Source: Caprella mutica
Lineage: Eukaryota > Arthropoda > Malacostraca > Amphipoda > Caprellidae
Assembly (NCBI GenBank): GCA_947561585.1
Contig: CANNZV010000325.1
Span: 62,001 to 126,000, forward strand
Direction of reading: 5' to 3'
Length of the DNA stretch: 64,000 bases
In this document: piece after piece, positions 1 through 11,775 of the stretch
Position numbering within the stretch: position 1 is the first letter of the stretch
Layout: each line of letters starts with the position of its first letter
Made by a program: the position numbers and the translations under genes
The notes under the pieces: generated by a model
The model's input: the letters and a program-made list of their open reading frames with translations, nothing else
What the model was told of the DNA's origin: nothing
Databases searched by the model: none

Positions 1-501
1 TCAATTTATCATCAGTCATACAATTACCATACCCGTGTCCTAACAGATTTATACAGATATATATCATTCATTGTCATTGCGTAAGGGCGTAAGGTTTATC
101 ACTCAGGATGAGTCATAACTGAACCTGCTAAGTATGAACACAATCCTATGTCACGTATACGTAGGTTAGGATATGAGAAATAACCTGTTCTTAATTCAGT
201 AGCTTGCTGGTCCTTTGGATACAGCCTTGTGTAGCACAACCTGGTTGGATAACCAGAGAAGGTTTGTTGGCCCTGCGGTGATGTTCTGACTGACGTACGT
301 CAGCCCATGATCTGCCTCGCTTGAATGTGGCATCTCTGTAGGTCACTCTCCAGGCCACGCTGTAGTAGAACTAGTTCGTCACTGCTTCTGCTCCTGGCGA
401 TTTTTTGTAACTTGATATTCCATTCTGACTGAATTTGTTAGACTGTAGTATGGGTGACTGGCTTCTGCTTAAGGGGTGGGATGAGTAGGTGTGGCCATCT
501 C

Positions 502-942
502 CTAACTATGTGCTCGGTCTTCTATGTTGGCTAGGAGTCGTTCCGTCCTAAGTAATACTTCCCTTAACTTTATGAGAGCGTCCATGCGCTCCCTTAAGGA
601 ATCATTAATCTTTTCGAAAATGATGGTCACTTCAGTATCCTTATTAACTGAGGTGTCCGACCACTCATAGTCGGGCGAATCTCGACCAGACTTTTTATTC
701 ACAGGATTCACTTCCGAGTTTGCGGCGAAGTCCTGCCCTTTCTTGTCATCAATAGAAGAGTATATTACTTCTATGTCAGGGTTACTTCTCAGTCTGGCTT
801 TCTTCCGGGGCTGGTTTTCCTCCTCGTCACTTCCGTTGCTCTTACGACGCTTGTTTGGAGAAACAGTAGATTTTGGATGTACTTCTACCAATCTGCAAGG
901 GTTTATAGGTGATCTGTTTTGCTCCTTCTCCTTGTCTGTCAT
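502..942 (-). CDS. gag-like ORF of the LTR element (146 aa)
   Basis: This open frame of 146 codons lies about 1 kb downstream of the primer-binding site on the same strand, where gag is expected. The N-terminal half is very basic, with a nuclear-localisation-like cluster (KRRK near residue 31 and RKKARLR near 46). The middle is acidic. The last 40 residues (from about INDSLRERMDAL) look like an amphipathic coiled coil. No zinc knuckle is present. I recognise no specific family. The gag call rests on position and composition, and the frame may be a truncated remnant because coding-like sequence continues past the stop in another frame. Confidence 0.4.
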   Translation of the reverse strand: MTDKEKEQNRSPINPCRLVEVHPKSTVSPNKRRKSNGSDEEENQPRKKARLRSNPDIEVIYSSIDDKKGQDFAANSEVNPVNKKSGRDSPDYEWSDTSVNKDTEVTIIFEKINDSLRERMDALIKLREVLLRTERLLANIEDRAHS

Positions 943-1341
943 GACTTCTTATGCTTGGTGCCTTATTCGTAACTCGACTCTGAAGTTCACTCAACTGCCT
1001 TCCACATGTGGATTTTGTTGGTGGTTGTAACCAGTGAGTGCAGAGTGTTAATATTTACACCCTATGGTTTAGCACGTACTCCTTAACACCCGTAAATTAG
1101 CGTGTGTGCTTCACACCCGTAGATTAGCGTGTGATGCGTTGCAGCGTAGGGTTCGTTGATCCTAGACGCCGGTATGGAATAAATACCAGTTCTTCAGCAG
1201 CACTGGGAAGTAGGTCTCAACTAGCCGGAGGCACTGCTGTTATCTGTTATCACTATCACAGCACGTGCAACTGATCAGGTTTGGAGATATGTGCTATAAG
1301 CGCTGTGAGTGATACAACAGGGAAGGGGGGTCGACTGAGCA

Positions 1342-1632
1342 GTTACGTATTGCCGTACCGTCACGTGTTGCCGTACAGTTACGTGTTGCCGTACAGTTAC
1401 GTGTTGCCGTACAGTTACGTGTTGCCGTATAGTTACGTGTTGCCGTACAGTTACGTGTTGCCGTACAGTTACGTGTTGCCGTATAGTTACGTGTTGCCGT
1501 ACAGTTACGTGTTGCCGTACAGTTACGTGTTGCCGTATAGTTACGTGTTGCCGTACAGTTACGTGTTGCCGTACAGTTACGTGTTGCCGTATAGTTACGT
1601 GTTGCCGTACAGTTACGTGTTGCCGTACAGTT
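1342..1632. repeat. 18-bp minisatellite with a 54-bp higher-order period
   Basis: About 16 copies of an 18-bp unit (acagttacgtgttgccgt). Every third copy starts with at instead of ac, giving a regular 3 x 18 bp pattern. Because 18 is divisible by 3, all frames are open across it, and the long repetitive ORFs here are not genes. It lies in the leader of the LTR element. Confidence 0.9.
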
Positions 1633-1974
1633 ATAGAGGTACGAGGTACGTTCAATGTTTGCCACTTAGGTCTCACTACACTATCTTGATAGTGTTCTGA
1701 TGATTGCTCGTTGAAGGAACTGTACTCTTACTCTCGATACTACTCTTGGTGGTATCGTCTATACTCAGGAACTGTTACTGTTGAACCTGAGGGTTTGTTG
1801 TCCGTTGTCTCTTCCGCCTTCCGATACTGTAGGTCCACTTATTTTGGTAACTCACAGACAGGCAGGTGTATTGTTCTTGGTAATATATGCTATCACCAGT
1901 AATTAGAGTTATTAGTCACCACCACTGTATCACCTGTACTAAAATATTTTGCATTTGATTAATAATTCAGAGAT

Positions 1975-1992
1975 GTCCCTGTTTGGGCGCCA
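1975..1992 (-). other. primer-binding site, tRNA-Lys type
   Basis: The plus strand reads gtccctgtttgggcgcca. This differs at one base of 18 from the 3' end of the tRNA-Lys3 primer used by many retroelements, as I recall it. A minus-strand retroelement would be primed here, with its LTR at higher coordinates. Confidence 0.75.
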
Positions 1993-2430
1993 ATTTTAAA
2001 ACTAGATTGCTTGTCAGTGTTTACTGACCTAGTCTTAATTAGTTCGATTGATCGATCTTACTGATTTAAATTGAATCTAAGTAAGAAGGAGTAAATAAAA
2101 CACATCGATAACATCTCTGAATTCGATTATTGCAAAAATATTAAGTACAGGATTACAAGATACAGATTTTGATTCGCGCACAGTTTAAAAATATACTATG
2201 TTCTATGTTCTATGTTCTATGCACAATATACACCGATTCGGATAAGAGGATTTTCAGGACGGAAGGTGATTGTGCTAGACGCACAGCGAAGAGACTCAGG
2301 TACGAACAGAACGTGGTTCTTTGGAATCCACAGTCTTTTATACTGGGTTCTCAGAGGATAGAATGGAGCGAAAATCCACTATGCAACAAGTTTTTGCTAG
2401 ATTTTAAAGTCCTTGGCTACAGTTTCTAAT
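1993..2430 (-). repeat. putative 5' LTR (right edge uncertain)
   Basis: The LTR is inferred to start directly beside the primer-binding site and contains a TATA box read on the minus strand. No TG...CA termini were found at the expected places, and no second LTR is in the window, so the right edge near 2430 is a guess based on a change in base composition. A triple short repeat (ttctatg) lies at about 2200-2220. Confidence 0.4.
2336..2344 (-). promoter_or_regulatory. TATA box of the putative LTR promoter
   Basis: The minus strand reads AGTATAAAA, about 345 bases upstream of the primer-binding site and inside the inferred LTR. This is a suitable place for a U3 promoter. The match is by motif and position only. 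Confidence 0.4.
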
Positions 2431-2689
2431 GTAATACAAAGTAATACTCTAATGAGCTTTTATAAGTCTTCGTGATTTTTAATCCAATGAATTTGGTGAA
2501 TTTATATCCTCTCCTCCGACAGAACAGATAGATAATTGTGCATAGCCAACTTTTATGATAGGTAATGATAGTTCAAATCCTAAATTATTCTCCTACTTAT
2601 AACATTTGCAATCAAGATACTATTCAGATATTGCAAGTTAATCCGTATATAGAATTTAGGTAAAAAGATAATTGACTCTTACACATAGT

Positions 2690-2890
2690 CTCAGAATGCA
2701 CATATGTTAATATAATATAAGTACAATATTCAAATACAATAATATAATATAATAATATAATATTCAAATACAATAATATAATAATATAATATTCAAATAC
2801 AATAATAATATTTATATTCATATAAGATTATTATTGGAAAGTAGTTAGAGTTGAATATATATAGTCTAATATTATATAATATATAATATT
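2690..2890. repeat. AT-rich simple and tandem repeat
   Basis: Irregular tandem copies of a unit built from attcaaatacaataatata, followed by runs of TA dinucleotides. Short ORFs here are composition artefacts. Confidence 0.7.
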
Positions 2891-4095
2891 TGTTTCATAT
2901 GATTCAATTTCTAACACGTTTCATTATATTTATGGTTTATAAGTTACCTATCTGAATTTATTTTTCAGTTAAAAACTTATTAATTAAATGATAACGTACT
3001 TTATTTCTAATCAGCATTGTCATAATTTCTATTATTTAATAGAACAAATAATTAATATATTTTTCATTTTTTTTGCTGATCATTCATCATATAACGTGTT
3101 GAAAAAGTCACAAGCTACTTTAAAAAAATAATTTTACTAAGAATTAGAAAACAAGAATTACAGTTATCTGGTTAATTGTAAGAGAAGGAAATATTTTGAA
3201 TTTTATATTTCATATATCCAATATACAGTTATCTTAATATAATTAGAGTTACTGCAATTAGATAAAACACAGGGGAAATACGCTATTTAAATTCACCTCT
3301 CTGGACATGTTAACAAACAAAATTGTAGTACTGCAGTGTTTAAAATACTAAAATTATCTAACACTATATATTTGAAGGAGGGAATGGGAAAATGATAACA
3401 ATAATGAAATAAATTTTTGAACATATACACAAAATAATACAGATGCCTAAATGGACAACATATTGAAAAAATTATATGTGTAAAATTAAAATCAAGCCTA
3501 AATATCAGACCAAATTGGTCTGTCTTTTAGACAAACTGTGACTGTTATTAAAAGGTGTTCTTAATTATTTAATGTTAGAAATGGAAGATAACGATTTGAA
3601 TGATAAGAGGTAACAACAAGATTGTACAAGACGGTACAGCAGCGAACACAGAAAGAGAATATATTTTCAAACATTTTTCCCCATTCGATTGATTCCGCGT
3701 TTTGGTAAATTATTTGGCCACTTTAAATATCCTGGTTTGATCCCTCCCTTTAGAGTTTATTCTTATTGTGATATTTAAAGGAGGGAGTTTACAGTAACAG
3801 GCCTCATTATGTGGAAGATATGAAAGCTATCAGTATTCAAAAAATCTGGAAATTTACTCCAGATATGTCATACAGTTATAAACAGAAAACTTCAAAATAT
3901 TCTCATTCGCTTACAATTAATAAGACATCTCCAACTTTCTTAGTTTTAGCATAATTAATTTTTAAAAGTAGCATGTGACTTTGCCACATCCTGTATATGT
4001 TATAGCTATATAATTTAATCTAAATAATAATTTCTAATATATTATATTTTATATTCGGAGTTACTTTTATCTTACCATTAAATAAATTTGAGTTT
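2891..4095. other. AT-rich intergenic DNA, nothing recognised
   Basis: Strongly AT-rich with short poly-A and poly-T runs. I see no ORF with recognisable protein similarity, no RNA gene and no clear repeat. Confidence 0.6.
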
Positions 4096-4099
4096 TTTA

Positions 4100-4440
4100 C
4101 ATATAAGAGAATAATCTATTTACCGGACAATACTTGTACCGTGCAGTCATTATGCTGAACAATCTGTATTTTGTTTTCCCTACCGGGCAATATAAAGTTG
4201 TAAACTCTACCGGAAAAACTGTGTACCCTTCACTGGACCATATAATCGTTCTCTTTATTGGGTAAACTATGTACATGTTACCGGACAAATTGTGTGCTTT
4301 CTACCGGACAAACTGTATTCTTTACTGGACAAAATATGTACCCTTTACCGAACAAACTGAGTACCCTTTACCGTGCAAATTGTGTACCCTTTACCGGGCC
4401 ATATAATCGTACCCTCTACCGGACATACTCTCTTCCCTCT
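4100..4440. repeat. degenerate tandem repeat, about 23-24 bp, core taccgg(a/g)caa
   Basis: About a dozen imperfect units of the type accctttaccgggcaaactg, with substitutions and unequal spacing. The composition (CCGG next to an A/T tract) resembles the arms of the palindromic elements elsewhere in the window, but no matching inverted arm was found nearby. It may be a lone arm. Confidence 0.65.
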
Positions 4441-7400
4441 CCTTACCCAAACTCAAGACTTTGTGTTTTCTCATCGTAATGGATACACATCCTATCAAAT
4501 GACACTAAATATATAACAAGAAATTCTCTTACCAAATAATGATCAAAAACAATGATTCTTAAGCCAAATATCCAAATTTGTTCAAACTATACTGATTCAA
4601 GTTAGTAAATATGTAACTTTGATTATTTTAGTTATTGAAATGTATTAAAGGCATGGAAGTAGCATCATAGCTCTTATTTTGTACTTTGATTGACAGCTTG
4701 CTAGGCTGTAACGTAAACACTGAGGATATCTGCTAGAGCTAAAATAGCTGTGTTCTCACGGCTAGACTCCATTGTGTTCTTCTTATAATTAGTGGTATGT
4801 TATTATAAGCTGCAACAGCGATGTGACAGTTACTCTAACTATTTGGGGAAACTTAGAACATTGTATTTATGGAATATAGAAGAAAAGTGCTTAATGAGGT
4901 AAAATTATATATTTCATATTGGTAACACAAATTTAATACACCTGTTAATATATATTTTAATGAAAAATTTCTAGTGAATGTGAAGGTACTTGCTATGGAA
5001 TTTATAAGTAAAATACCTTATGATTTAATTCATCCATTCACTGATTATTACCCAATAATAGCCTTATCCAAAGTAAACAGGTGACAATCCACCCTCACTT
5101 TCTCACGCCCTTTGTGCCTGAGAGACGCGTCTGACATGACATCTTTAGTAGCTTCTTCTCAGGCCTACAATAACATTATTATTAACGTTATTATTGGGGC
5201 GATTAGAGGAACTGCACTTGATACGCCTATTTACTGGGATAGGGTGAGTCAGATTCCATCCCAGGCCCGTCACCCCAAGTGAAGGGTACCCGTCACCTTT
5301 TAACTAGAGAAATATGATGGGGATGTGAAATAAGTAGATATACACCAAATAAAAATATTTAGAATTATACCGAAAGAAATATTCTGTTTAAAGGTTTAAA
5401 TAAGTGTATTACCTAATATTATAGAACTAAGGTCTAGGATCATTATTCTGCAATTCGCTTGCAATTCGGTTCCGTATTTTTTATATGTTATAAAGTTTTT
5501 AATACTCTGTGTCCAAAAATTGAACGAAACACTAAACTGACGCTGAAGAAAAAGATTGTACACATTTTGTTTTGATTTCAAATTTGAATTTCATAAGCAA
5601 ACAATGAGTTTTTGGCCTTCGTTTAAGATTTAAATTATTTCATGAAGTATATAAACGTTTCTATAATAATAAGTTTCTTCAATTTTATACCATTACACGA
5701 ATATTTAATATTGATTTTTTTTTATTATGTGCCTACCTAGTTGACAGTCAAAACAAATGGTGTACATTCTTTTTTTATACTGAAAATTAGCAAGTCTGAA
5801 TTAAAATAGGTATTTAATTGATAGAGTGTTAATTAAATAAATATTTAAAAGCATATAAAATTAAGATATGCTATCAAATTTGATGAGATTTGCAGCAAAA
5901 TGATAAGAAACATTAGCCTCGTTGATTGAAGCAATAAAAAAAAATTGCTTGGAGGGTACCTTTAATATGAAAATAAAATGAATGGATATTAAAATTATTT
6001 TTTTTATTATAGAAAAGGGTGCTTATAATTCGATTAGACATAAAACTATTTGTTTAATTAAGCATTTTATGTTATTTTTCATCTAATTTGCATGTACTTT
6101 CACATTAAAAAGGGCTACTTGATTATACGTAAATATTACATAATGAATAAAAATTGCACATTTCTAAATTATTAATGAAAAGCTTATAACCTAAATAATA
6201 TTTTACATATTAAAATTTATTTAGAATACATGCATAAGTAAATGTAAAGAATATATCCAGTTATATTATAGATGTTAATTAATTGGGTAAATTCGAACTT
6301 ATCGAACTCTTCCACATAAACGATCATATAAGAAAACGTATATAATAATCATAATTATTTATCATTTATTTTGTTGGTATCCATGATACTTGCAGGTATC
6401 ATGGATACCAATTAAAATAAATGTTGATATGATCGAAATTATGAAACAGTCCAATAACTCGGAACTTAGCTTATTGAGCTTATTTTAAATATGAGTAGAC
6501 GTGTAGGTATTTTGTTACCTGTATCGCAGCACACCTGTGTACTGATTAGCAGACAGAGTTGTGATGTCTTATGGCAGTCATGGAGGCGGGGAATGTGAAG
6601 GAATTAAACATTCTATAGTTTTGGCACAGGCAAATAATTGCAGCTGAAAACCTGTTACTGCTTTAGATCTGTAAGAGGAGTTCACTGGTATAAAACCTAT
6701 TTCAAATAACATAAAGAATATTTGTTACGTATAATGAAATATTTTGTATTGTATAATGAAATCAAACGACTTTAAATCGTAGTAATTTATTGTTTCTCCA
6801 ACTAATTTTGGTCACTCTATATTATTTTTAAAGATCGAATTAGCTCTAAAATCTAGGGTGAGTTCTTAATTTAACACCCAATGTCTGATTTTAAAATTCA
6901 AAAAGATTTTAGTATTAGTAAATATATTGAATGATTTTAGAATTTAGACTATATCACTGTATCGGCATTTTTAACTTTTTGTTTAGTTTAGTATTTCGTA
7001 TCATGTTTTAGTTTAAGATTTTGTATATATTTTAAATTTACACAAGTTTGTGAAACTTTTTCGGATGTAATAAGAAAAATTATCAGTCAGTTCCACACTT
7101 TCGGTCATATAAGAAAAAACTATATAATAATTTTATTTCACTAGGATAGGTTGAGTTAAAACAAACAAACAGGTTTGCAGAATTATTGGATAACATTGTG
7201 TAATAATAATAATTTTATATGTTTTTTTTTCTTATATGCCCGAAGATGTAGTACTGACCGATAATTCGGAACTTCCCCTACCTAAAAAATGGCGTACATT
7301 CTTTTTCTTATCATTTAAAAATAGCAACTGGGAAATAAAACGAATATTGCAGTGAACTGATTATAAAAAAATATTTAACCTCATAGAAACAAATAAAGGC

Positions 7401-7740
7401 TATGAATTTTCATTTGGATTAAAATTAAAAATGAATTGTATAATAAATTGCAATGAATTTCAAATAATTTTCTAAATATTTGTTTTTATTATGATAAATG
7501 GAGAATTATTTATTTTGAAATAGAAACTGTGGAAAGTTAATTTGGAATTTGGAGTGTATACGGAAAGATTAGTAAGTGATATAGTAAAACATAAAAGAGA
7601 AAATTTCTTAATTAATATTATATTCAGTTTAATTTAAATAAATAAAATCATATTCATTTACTTGTTCAATACATGAATTATTTAGGAGAATAAAATATAT
7701 AAAATAAAATTGTTAAATGAACTCTACAAGAATGTGGAAA
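4441..7740. other. intergenic DNA without a recognised gene
   Basis: AT-rich. Slightly less AT-rich islands lie at about 4660-4860, 5060-5300 and 6480-6720, but none encodes a protein I recognise. Two stretches, about 5700-6360 and 7070-7450, share loosely similar sequence in the same order and look like an old degenerate duplication. A clean hairpin at 6374-6411 is listed separately. Confidence 0.5.
6374..6411. repeat. perfect 16-bp hairpin with 6-nt loop
   Basis: Arms 6374-6389 and 6396-6411 (ttggtatccatgatac and its complement) pair perfectly around ttgcag. The pairing continues outward into an A/T-rich stretch with about one gap, giving arms of about 26 bp. It may be a palindromic mobile-element relic. 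No small-RNA evidence exists. Confidence 0.8.
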
Positions 7741-9800
7741 TATTCAACTAAGCTTTTCCAGTACAATGTTCGATGAATGTTCGCTGTGTTGAGTGCTGTG
7801 TCTCAAGTACGCCTTCCAAACACACACGAACAAAAGGGAAGACAAAGCGAAGGAGATGACACCAGTGATGACAATCACCAGTCAATTGACACTGTGGATT
7901 CGAATAGAAGCTACGACAGATAGGAAACAATACGCCCTTCTATAGCTTGTGTCTCAAACCTCAAAAATGTGAGGTACACAGGTATGCAAAGGATACGTAG
8001 GATATATAGTCTCTTGCTAAGTACTTCCTGGCCAGTGTTGGGTAATTCAGAGGAGACTGAGCAATGATAGGTACCTTTAAAAGTGAGGATCAACTCACAG
8101 AATTGGAAGAAACGTCAAAATACTCTGAGCAAAAATCAATGAAAAGTTTTAAGGTCGTATTCTTACATAAAGAGATATTAAAATAAGTATCTAATAAGAG
8201 ATATATTCATGTTTTCCTATATCAAAATCTACAAAAATCGTTAAAAATGAGAATAGCACTAGAAGGCAAACAGGCATATCTTCTATGATTTTTATTTTTG
8301 AAAGACAGTCTGACATCCATTCCTTGCATTTTCTTTACTGCATAACAAAAATACTTTTATACTTTTTGTTAAAATTTATATTCTTAGAATAGATGCGCAT
8401 CACAATAAGATTCCAGTCTCGCAAGAGAGCTGTGGTTGCCTACAATTGAATTCCTGCCTCCAACACAAGCCTAGCAATTGACTTCCTTCAAAGCAACTTA
8501 AATAGTCAGATCCTTGGATGGACAAAAGGAGAGTAAAACACACTGGATATCCTTAAGGATGTAACGGAGGAGATAGGCAGTCCTGCTGTGTGTGGAAGGA
8601 ACTACAAGAGACTCAAAGGATTCTAGGAGTCTCTTGTAGGATACATCTTCTGGAGGTCTATAAACCAATTGTCATCATTTTAGCCCTCTTCTTTCTTCAG
8701 AAAAGTTAACGTTTTGGAGTCTATGGTAAGTAAGTAACTCATTGTTATCCGTAACTTAAAAAGAGATAAAAAATATTGAATATGTTGAATCTTATAGAAA
8801 TTTTAGATTTTGTGGATTATATTATACTGAATTAGGAAGAAATATCCTATTTAATGAAAAATCAAAAAAATTAAATTCGGTCAAAATGGCAAAAGGATTA
8901 ATATCATAAATTCAAAAGTTCAGTTAGCAATTTATTAAGATTATAATTATATAATATAAAAAGAAAAGAGTCTCTACATGATGCTAATTCATCAAATAAC
9001 TGTTTTCTAATTTCCTATTATTTCTAATTCTTATAAATTTGCCGTCGAATACCCAGACCAATTTTAAAATATTTAAACAAGCATAATTACAATCAGTAAA
9101 GTTTATTTTTAGAAATGTGAAATTATTAACTATCAAAAAATCATAACGGATCCATTTTCTTTGATTGTACAAAACTTATGAAAACTTTCAAATTTCTCAA
9201 CTTAGTTTGGAATGATTCCCTTTCACAGATTCCCTCCTACTGGGAAAATTTGAGCTGAAGGAATTGTAGGTTGAAAGTAACAACGTCCAATGTAGTTATA
9301 GTGTCAGGTTATAGTGTATTATAGTGTTAGGTATAGTGCATTATAGTGTTAAGGGTATAGCCTGAAAGTATAGTAACAATATACTAACAGTGTCAAGTTA
9401 TAGTAAGTATTTAGTACATTATGAGTAGGTACATTGTTCAACATACAAATAAAATATGTTTGAAATCATAAACAAATGCATAGTCAATGTTTACAAATTA
9501 TAAGTAAATATATAAAATTTGAGTTCATTCAATTGCACAGGAGTTTTTTATTGTTTGTAATGGAGTTAATTTTTTTTAGTTATGTCTTATTAAATCTCAT
9601 AATAATTCTATAAGGAATTTAACTCTTCAAATTCCATTACCTTTTGTTGTGAATTAATTCCAAAGATGTTCCAGTCTGGATAGGTTCAATTTGGCTGAAA
9701 AAAAATGAAGTAAAAACAAATTAGATCTACATTACTTAGGAGAAAAAAATCTAAATATTTCGAGTAGGAAACTGAAGTGGATTCTTAAAATTTATTATAC
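7741..9800. other. intergenic DNA with two less AT-rich islands
   Basis: Islands at about 7740-8110 and 8390-8720 are richer in G and C than their surroundings but contain only short ORFs of no recognisable family. A short degenerate repeat based on tatagtgt(c/t)aggt lies at 9297-9420. Nothing else was identified. Confidence 0.5.
8602..8639. repeat. perfect 13-bp hairpin
   Basis: Arms 8602-8614 (ctacaagagactc) and 8627-8639 pair perfectly around a 12-nt loop inside a less AT-rich island. Function unknown. Confidence 0.75.
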
Positions 9801-9810
9801 TTGAGAGAAA

Positions 9811-10692
9811 TTTCAGGTGTAGGTATGGATTTACCTATTTCAGGTGTAGGTATGGACTTACCTATTTCAGGTGTAGGTATGGACTTACCTATTTCAGGTG
9901 TAGGTATGGACTTACCTATTTAAGGTGTAGGTATGGACTTACCTATTTAAGGTGTAGGTATGGACTTACCTATTTCAGGTGTAGGTATGGACTTACCTAT
10001 TTCAGGTGTAGGTATGGACTTACCTATTTAAGGTGTAGGTATGGACTTACCTATTTCAGGTGTAGGTATGGACTTACCTATTTCAGGTGTAGGTATGGAC
10101 TTACCTATTTCAGGTGTAGGTATGGACTTACCTATTTCAGGTGTAGGTATGGACTTACCTATTTCAGGTGTAGGTATGGACTTACCTATTTCAGGTGTAG
10201 GTATGGACTTACTTATTTCAGGTGTAGGTATGGACTTACCTATTTACGGTGTACTTATGGACTTACCTATTTAAGGTGTAGGTAAGGACTTACCTATTTC
10301 AGGTGTAGGTATGGACTTACCTATTGACGGTGTAGGTATGGACTTACCTATTGACGGTGTAGGTATGGACTTACCTATTTCAGATGTAGGTATGGACTTA
10401 CCTATTTACGGTGTAGGTATGGACTTACCTATTTAAGGTGTAGGTATGGACACAGCTATTTAAGGTGTAGGTATGGACTTACCTATTTAAGGTGTAGGTA
10501 TGGACTTACCTATTTAAGGTGTAGGTATGGACTTACCTATTGACGGTGTAGGTATGGACTTACCTATTTCAGATGTAGGTATGGACTTACCTATTTAAGG
10601 TGTAGGTATGGACTTACCTATTTAAGGTGTAGGTATGGACACAGCTATTTAAGGTGTAGGTATGGACTTACCTATTTAAGGTGTAGGTATGT
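9811..10692. repeat. 27-bp minisatellite, about 32 copies
   Basis: The unit is ggtgtaggtatggacttacc plus tatttca. The last base or bases vary (tca, taa, tac, gac), and blocks of variants recur near 10320-10440 and 10540-10690, so segments of several units were duplicated together. Each unit holds a 6-bp inverted repeat, taggta...taccta, with a 6-nt loop. In-frame translations are artefacts of a period divisible by 3. Confidence 0.95.
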
Positions 10693-10912
10693 CTATTTAG
10701 GCATCTCGAGCCTCTTTTTCGAGTCCATTAAACACAAGAAGTCTGCCCCAAACCCTCGGGTAAAAGAAGTAGAATTTGCTTCACCAACTCCCATAGAAAA
10801 GTAGAAATAATGACTACTGAATTGAGTATTTATTGCCAGCCATTTAATGCATTTGTAACACTGACTCGAATGGAACATCTTAGCAGAAAACGTAGATGAT
10901 AATTGTACAATG
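10693..10912. other. spacer between two minisatellites
   Basis: About 220 bases of mixed composition with only a short ORF that I do not recognise. Confidence 0.4.
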
Positions 10913-11226
10913 TACAGCATTAACAATAACAACATTAACATTAACAGCATTAACATTAACAACATAAACATTGAACAGCATTAACATTAACAGCATTAAC
11001 AACATTAACATTAACAACATTAACATTAACAACATTAACATTAACAACATTAACATTAACAACATTAACATTAACAACATTAACATTAACAACATTAACA
11101 TTAACAACATTAACATTAACAACATTAACATTAACAACATTAACATTAACAACATTAACATTAACAACATTAACATTAACAACATTAACATTAACAACAT
11201 TAACATTAACACTAACAACATTAACG
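10913..11226. repeat. 15-bp minisatellite (aacattaacattaac)
   Basis: About 20 copies, nearly homogeneous from 11000 to 11200 and degenerate at the left edge. Each unit is built from attaac hexamers, which suggests growth from a shorter simple repeat. ORFs on both strands are artefacts. Confidence 0.95.
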
Positions 11227-11770
11227 AGAAATGCAGTCGGGTAGAATAGGTAGGTCTAAGAGCATTTTTTGCTCAATGGTTCGTGAAATGCACAGGTTTG
11301 AGATGTGTTTAATGAAGCAAATCTATGCTGGAATGCTGTCCATTAAATAACACAGGAATTTAACAAGAAATAAAGCAAATGAAGAATTCAACCTTTTAAT
11401 AACAGGTAAGTATAAAATGGAAGCATCAAACTAAAAAAATGTTAGATAGGATGAAGCTCATTTGTTGCTAATTAATGATAATCATACATATCTTAATTAT
11501 TACTGTTAATGACACAACTATTATGATTGAGACTTTAACAAATAATATCCATGTAATTATAATAATCTATTACTGTTATTCCTCCAGATAAACATAAACA
11601 ATAAATAGGTTACAATATAAATAAGTTGCAATTTATTAGCAGGTGGTTATTAGTGTCAATTGAAACGTAAGACATAAGGGGTAAGGAGTTTCTTCCTGTA
11701 ATTACAGTGTGGAGTTAGTAGTGATTTATTAGTAAATATGAGATGAACTTCCTAAGCAGTGAAAAGAAAC
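11227..11770. other. spacer, nothing recognised
   Basis: AT-rich unique-looking sequence between two minisatellites. No ORF of note. Confidence 0.5.
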
Positions 11771-11775
11771 TGACC

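Larger units (their letters stand above)
1..2430 (-). mobile_element. 5' portion of a decayed LTR retrotransposon
   Basis: Read on the minus strand, this stretch has in order a putative LTR with a TATA box (about 2430-1993), a tRNA-Lys-type primer-binding site (1992-1975), a leader of about 1 kb with an 18-bp tandem repeat, and a gag-like reading frame (942-502). Beyond that frame, at about 430-300, another minus-strand frame can be read for about 45 codons before a stop, so the coding part looks degraded. The rest of the element would lie left of the window. The primer-binding site is the strongest evidence. The family (Gypsy-like or other) and the outer LTR edge are not resolved, because no second LTR is visible. 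Confidence 0.55.

Noticed and set aside
743..1030. 95-codon plus-strand ORF
   Set aside because: Antisense shadow of the gag-like frame and its upstream region. No family features.
1275..1700. Repetitive ORFs on both strands (SYVLPY and TVRQHV repeats)
   Set aside because: By-products of the 18-bp minisatellite, open in several frames.
10041..10274. Possible repetitive glycine-rich peptide (GVGMDLPIS repeats)
   Set aside because: Frame of the 27-bp minisatellite. Most other units carry taa and break it.
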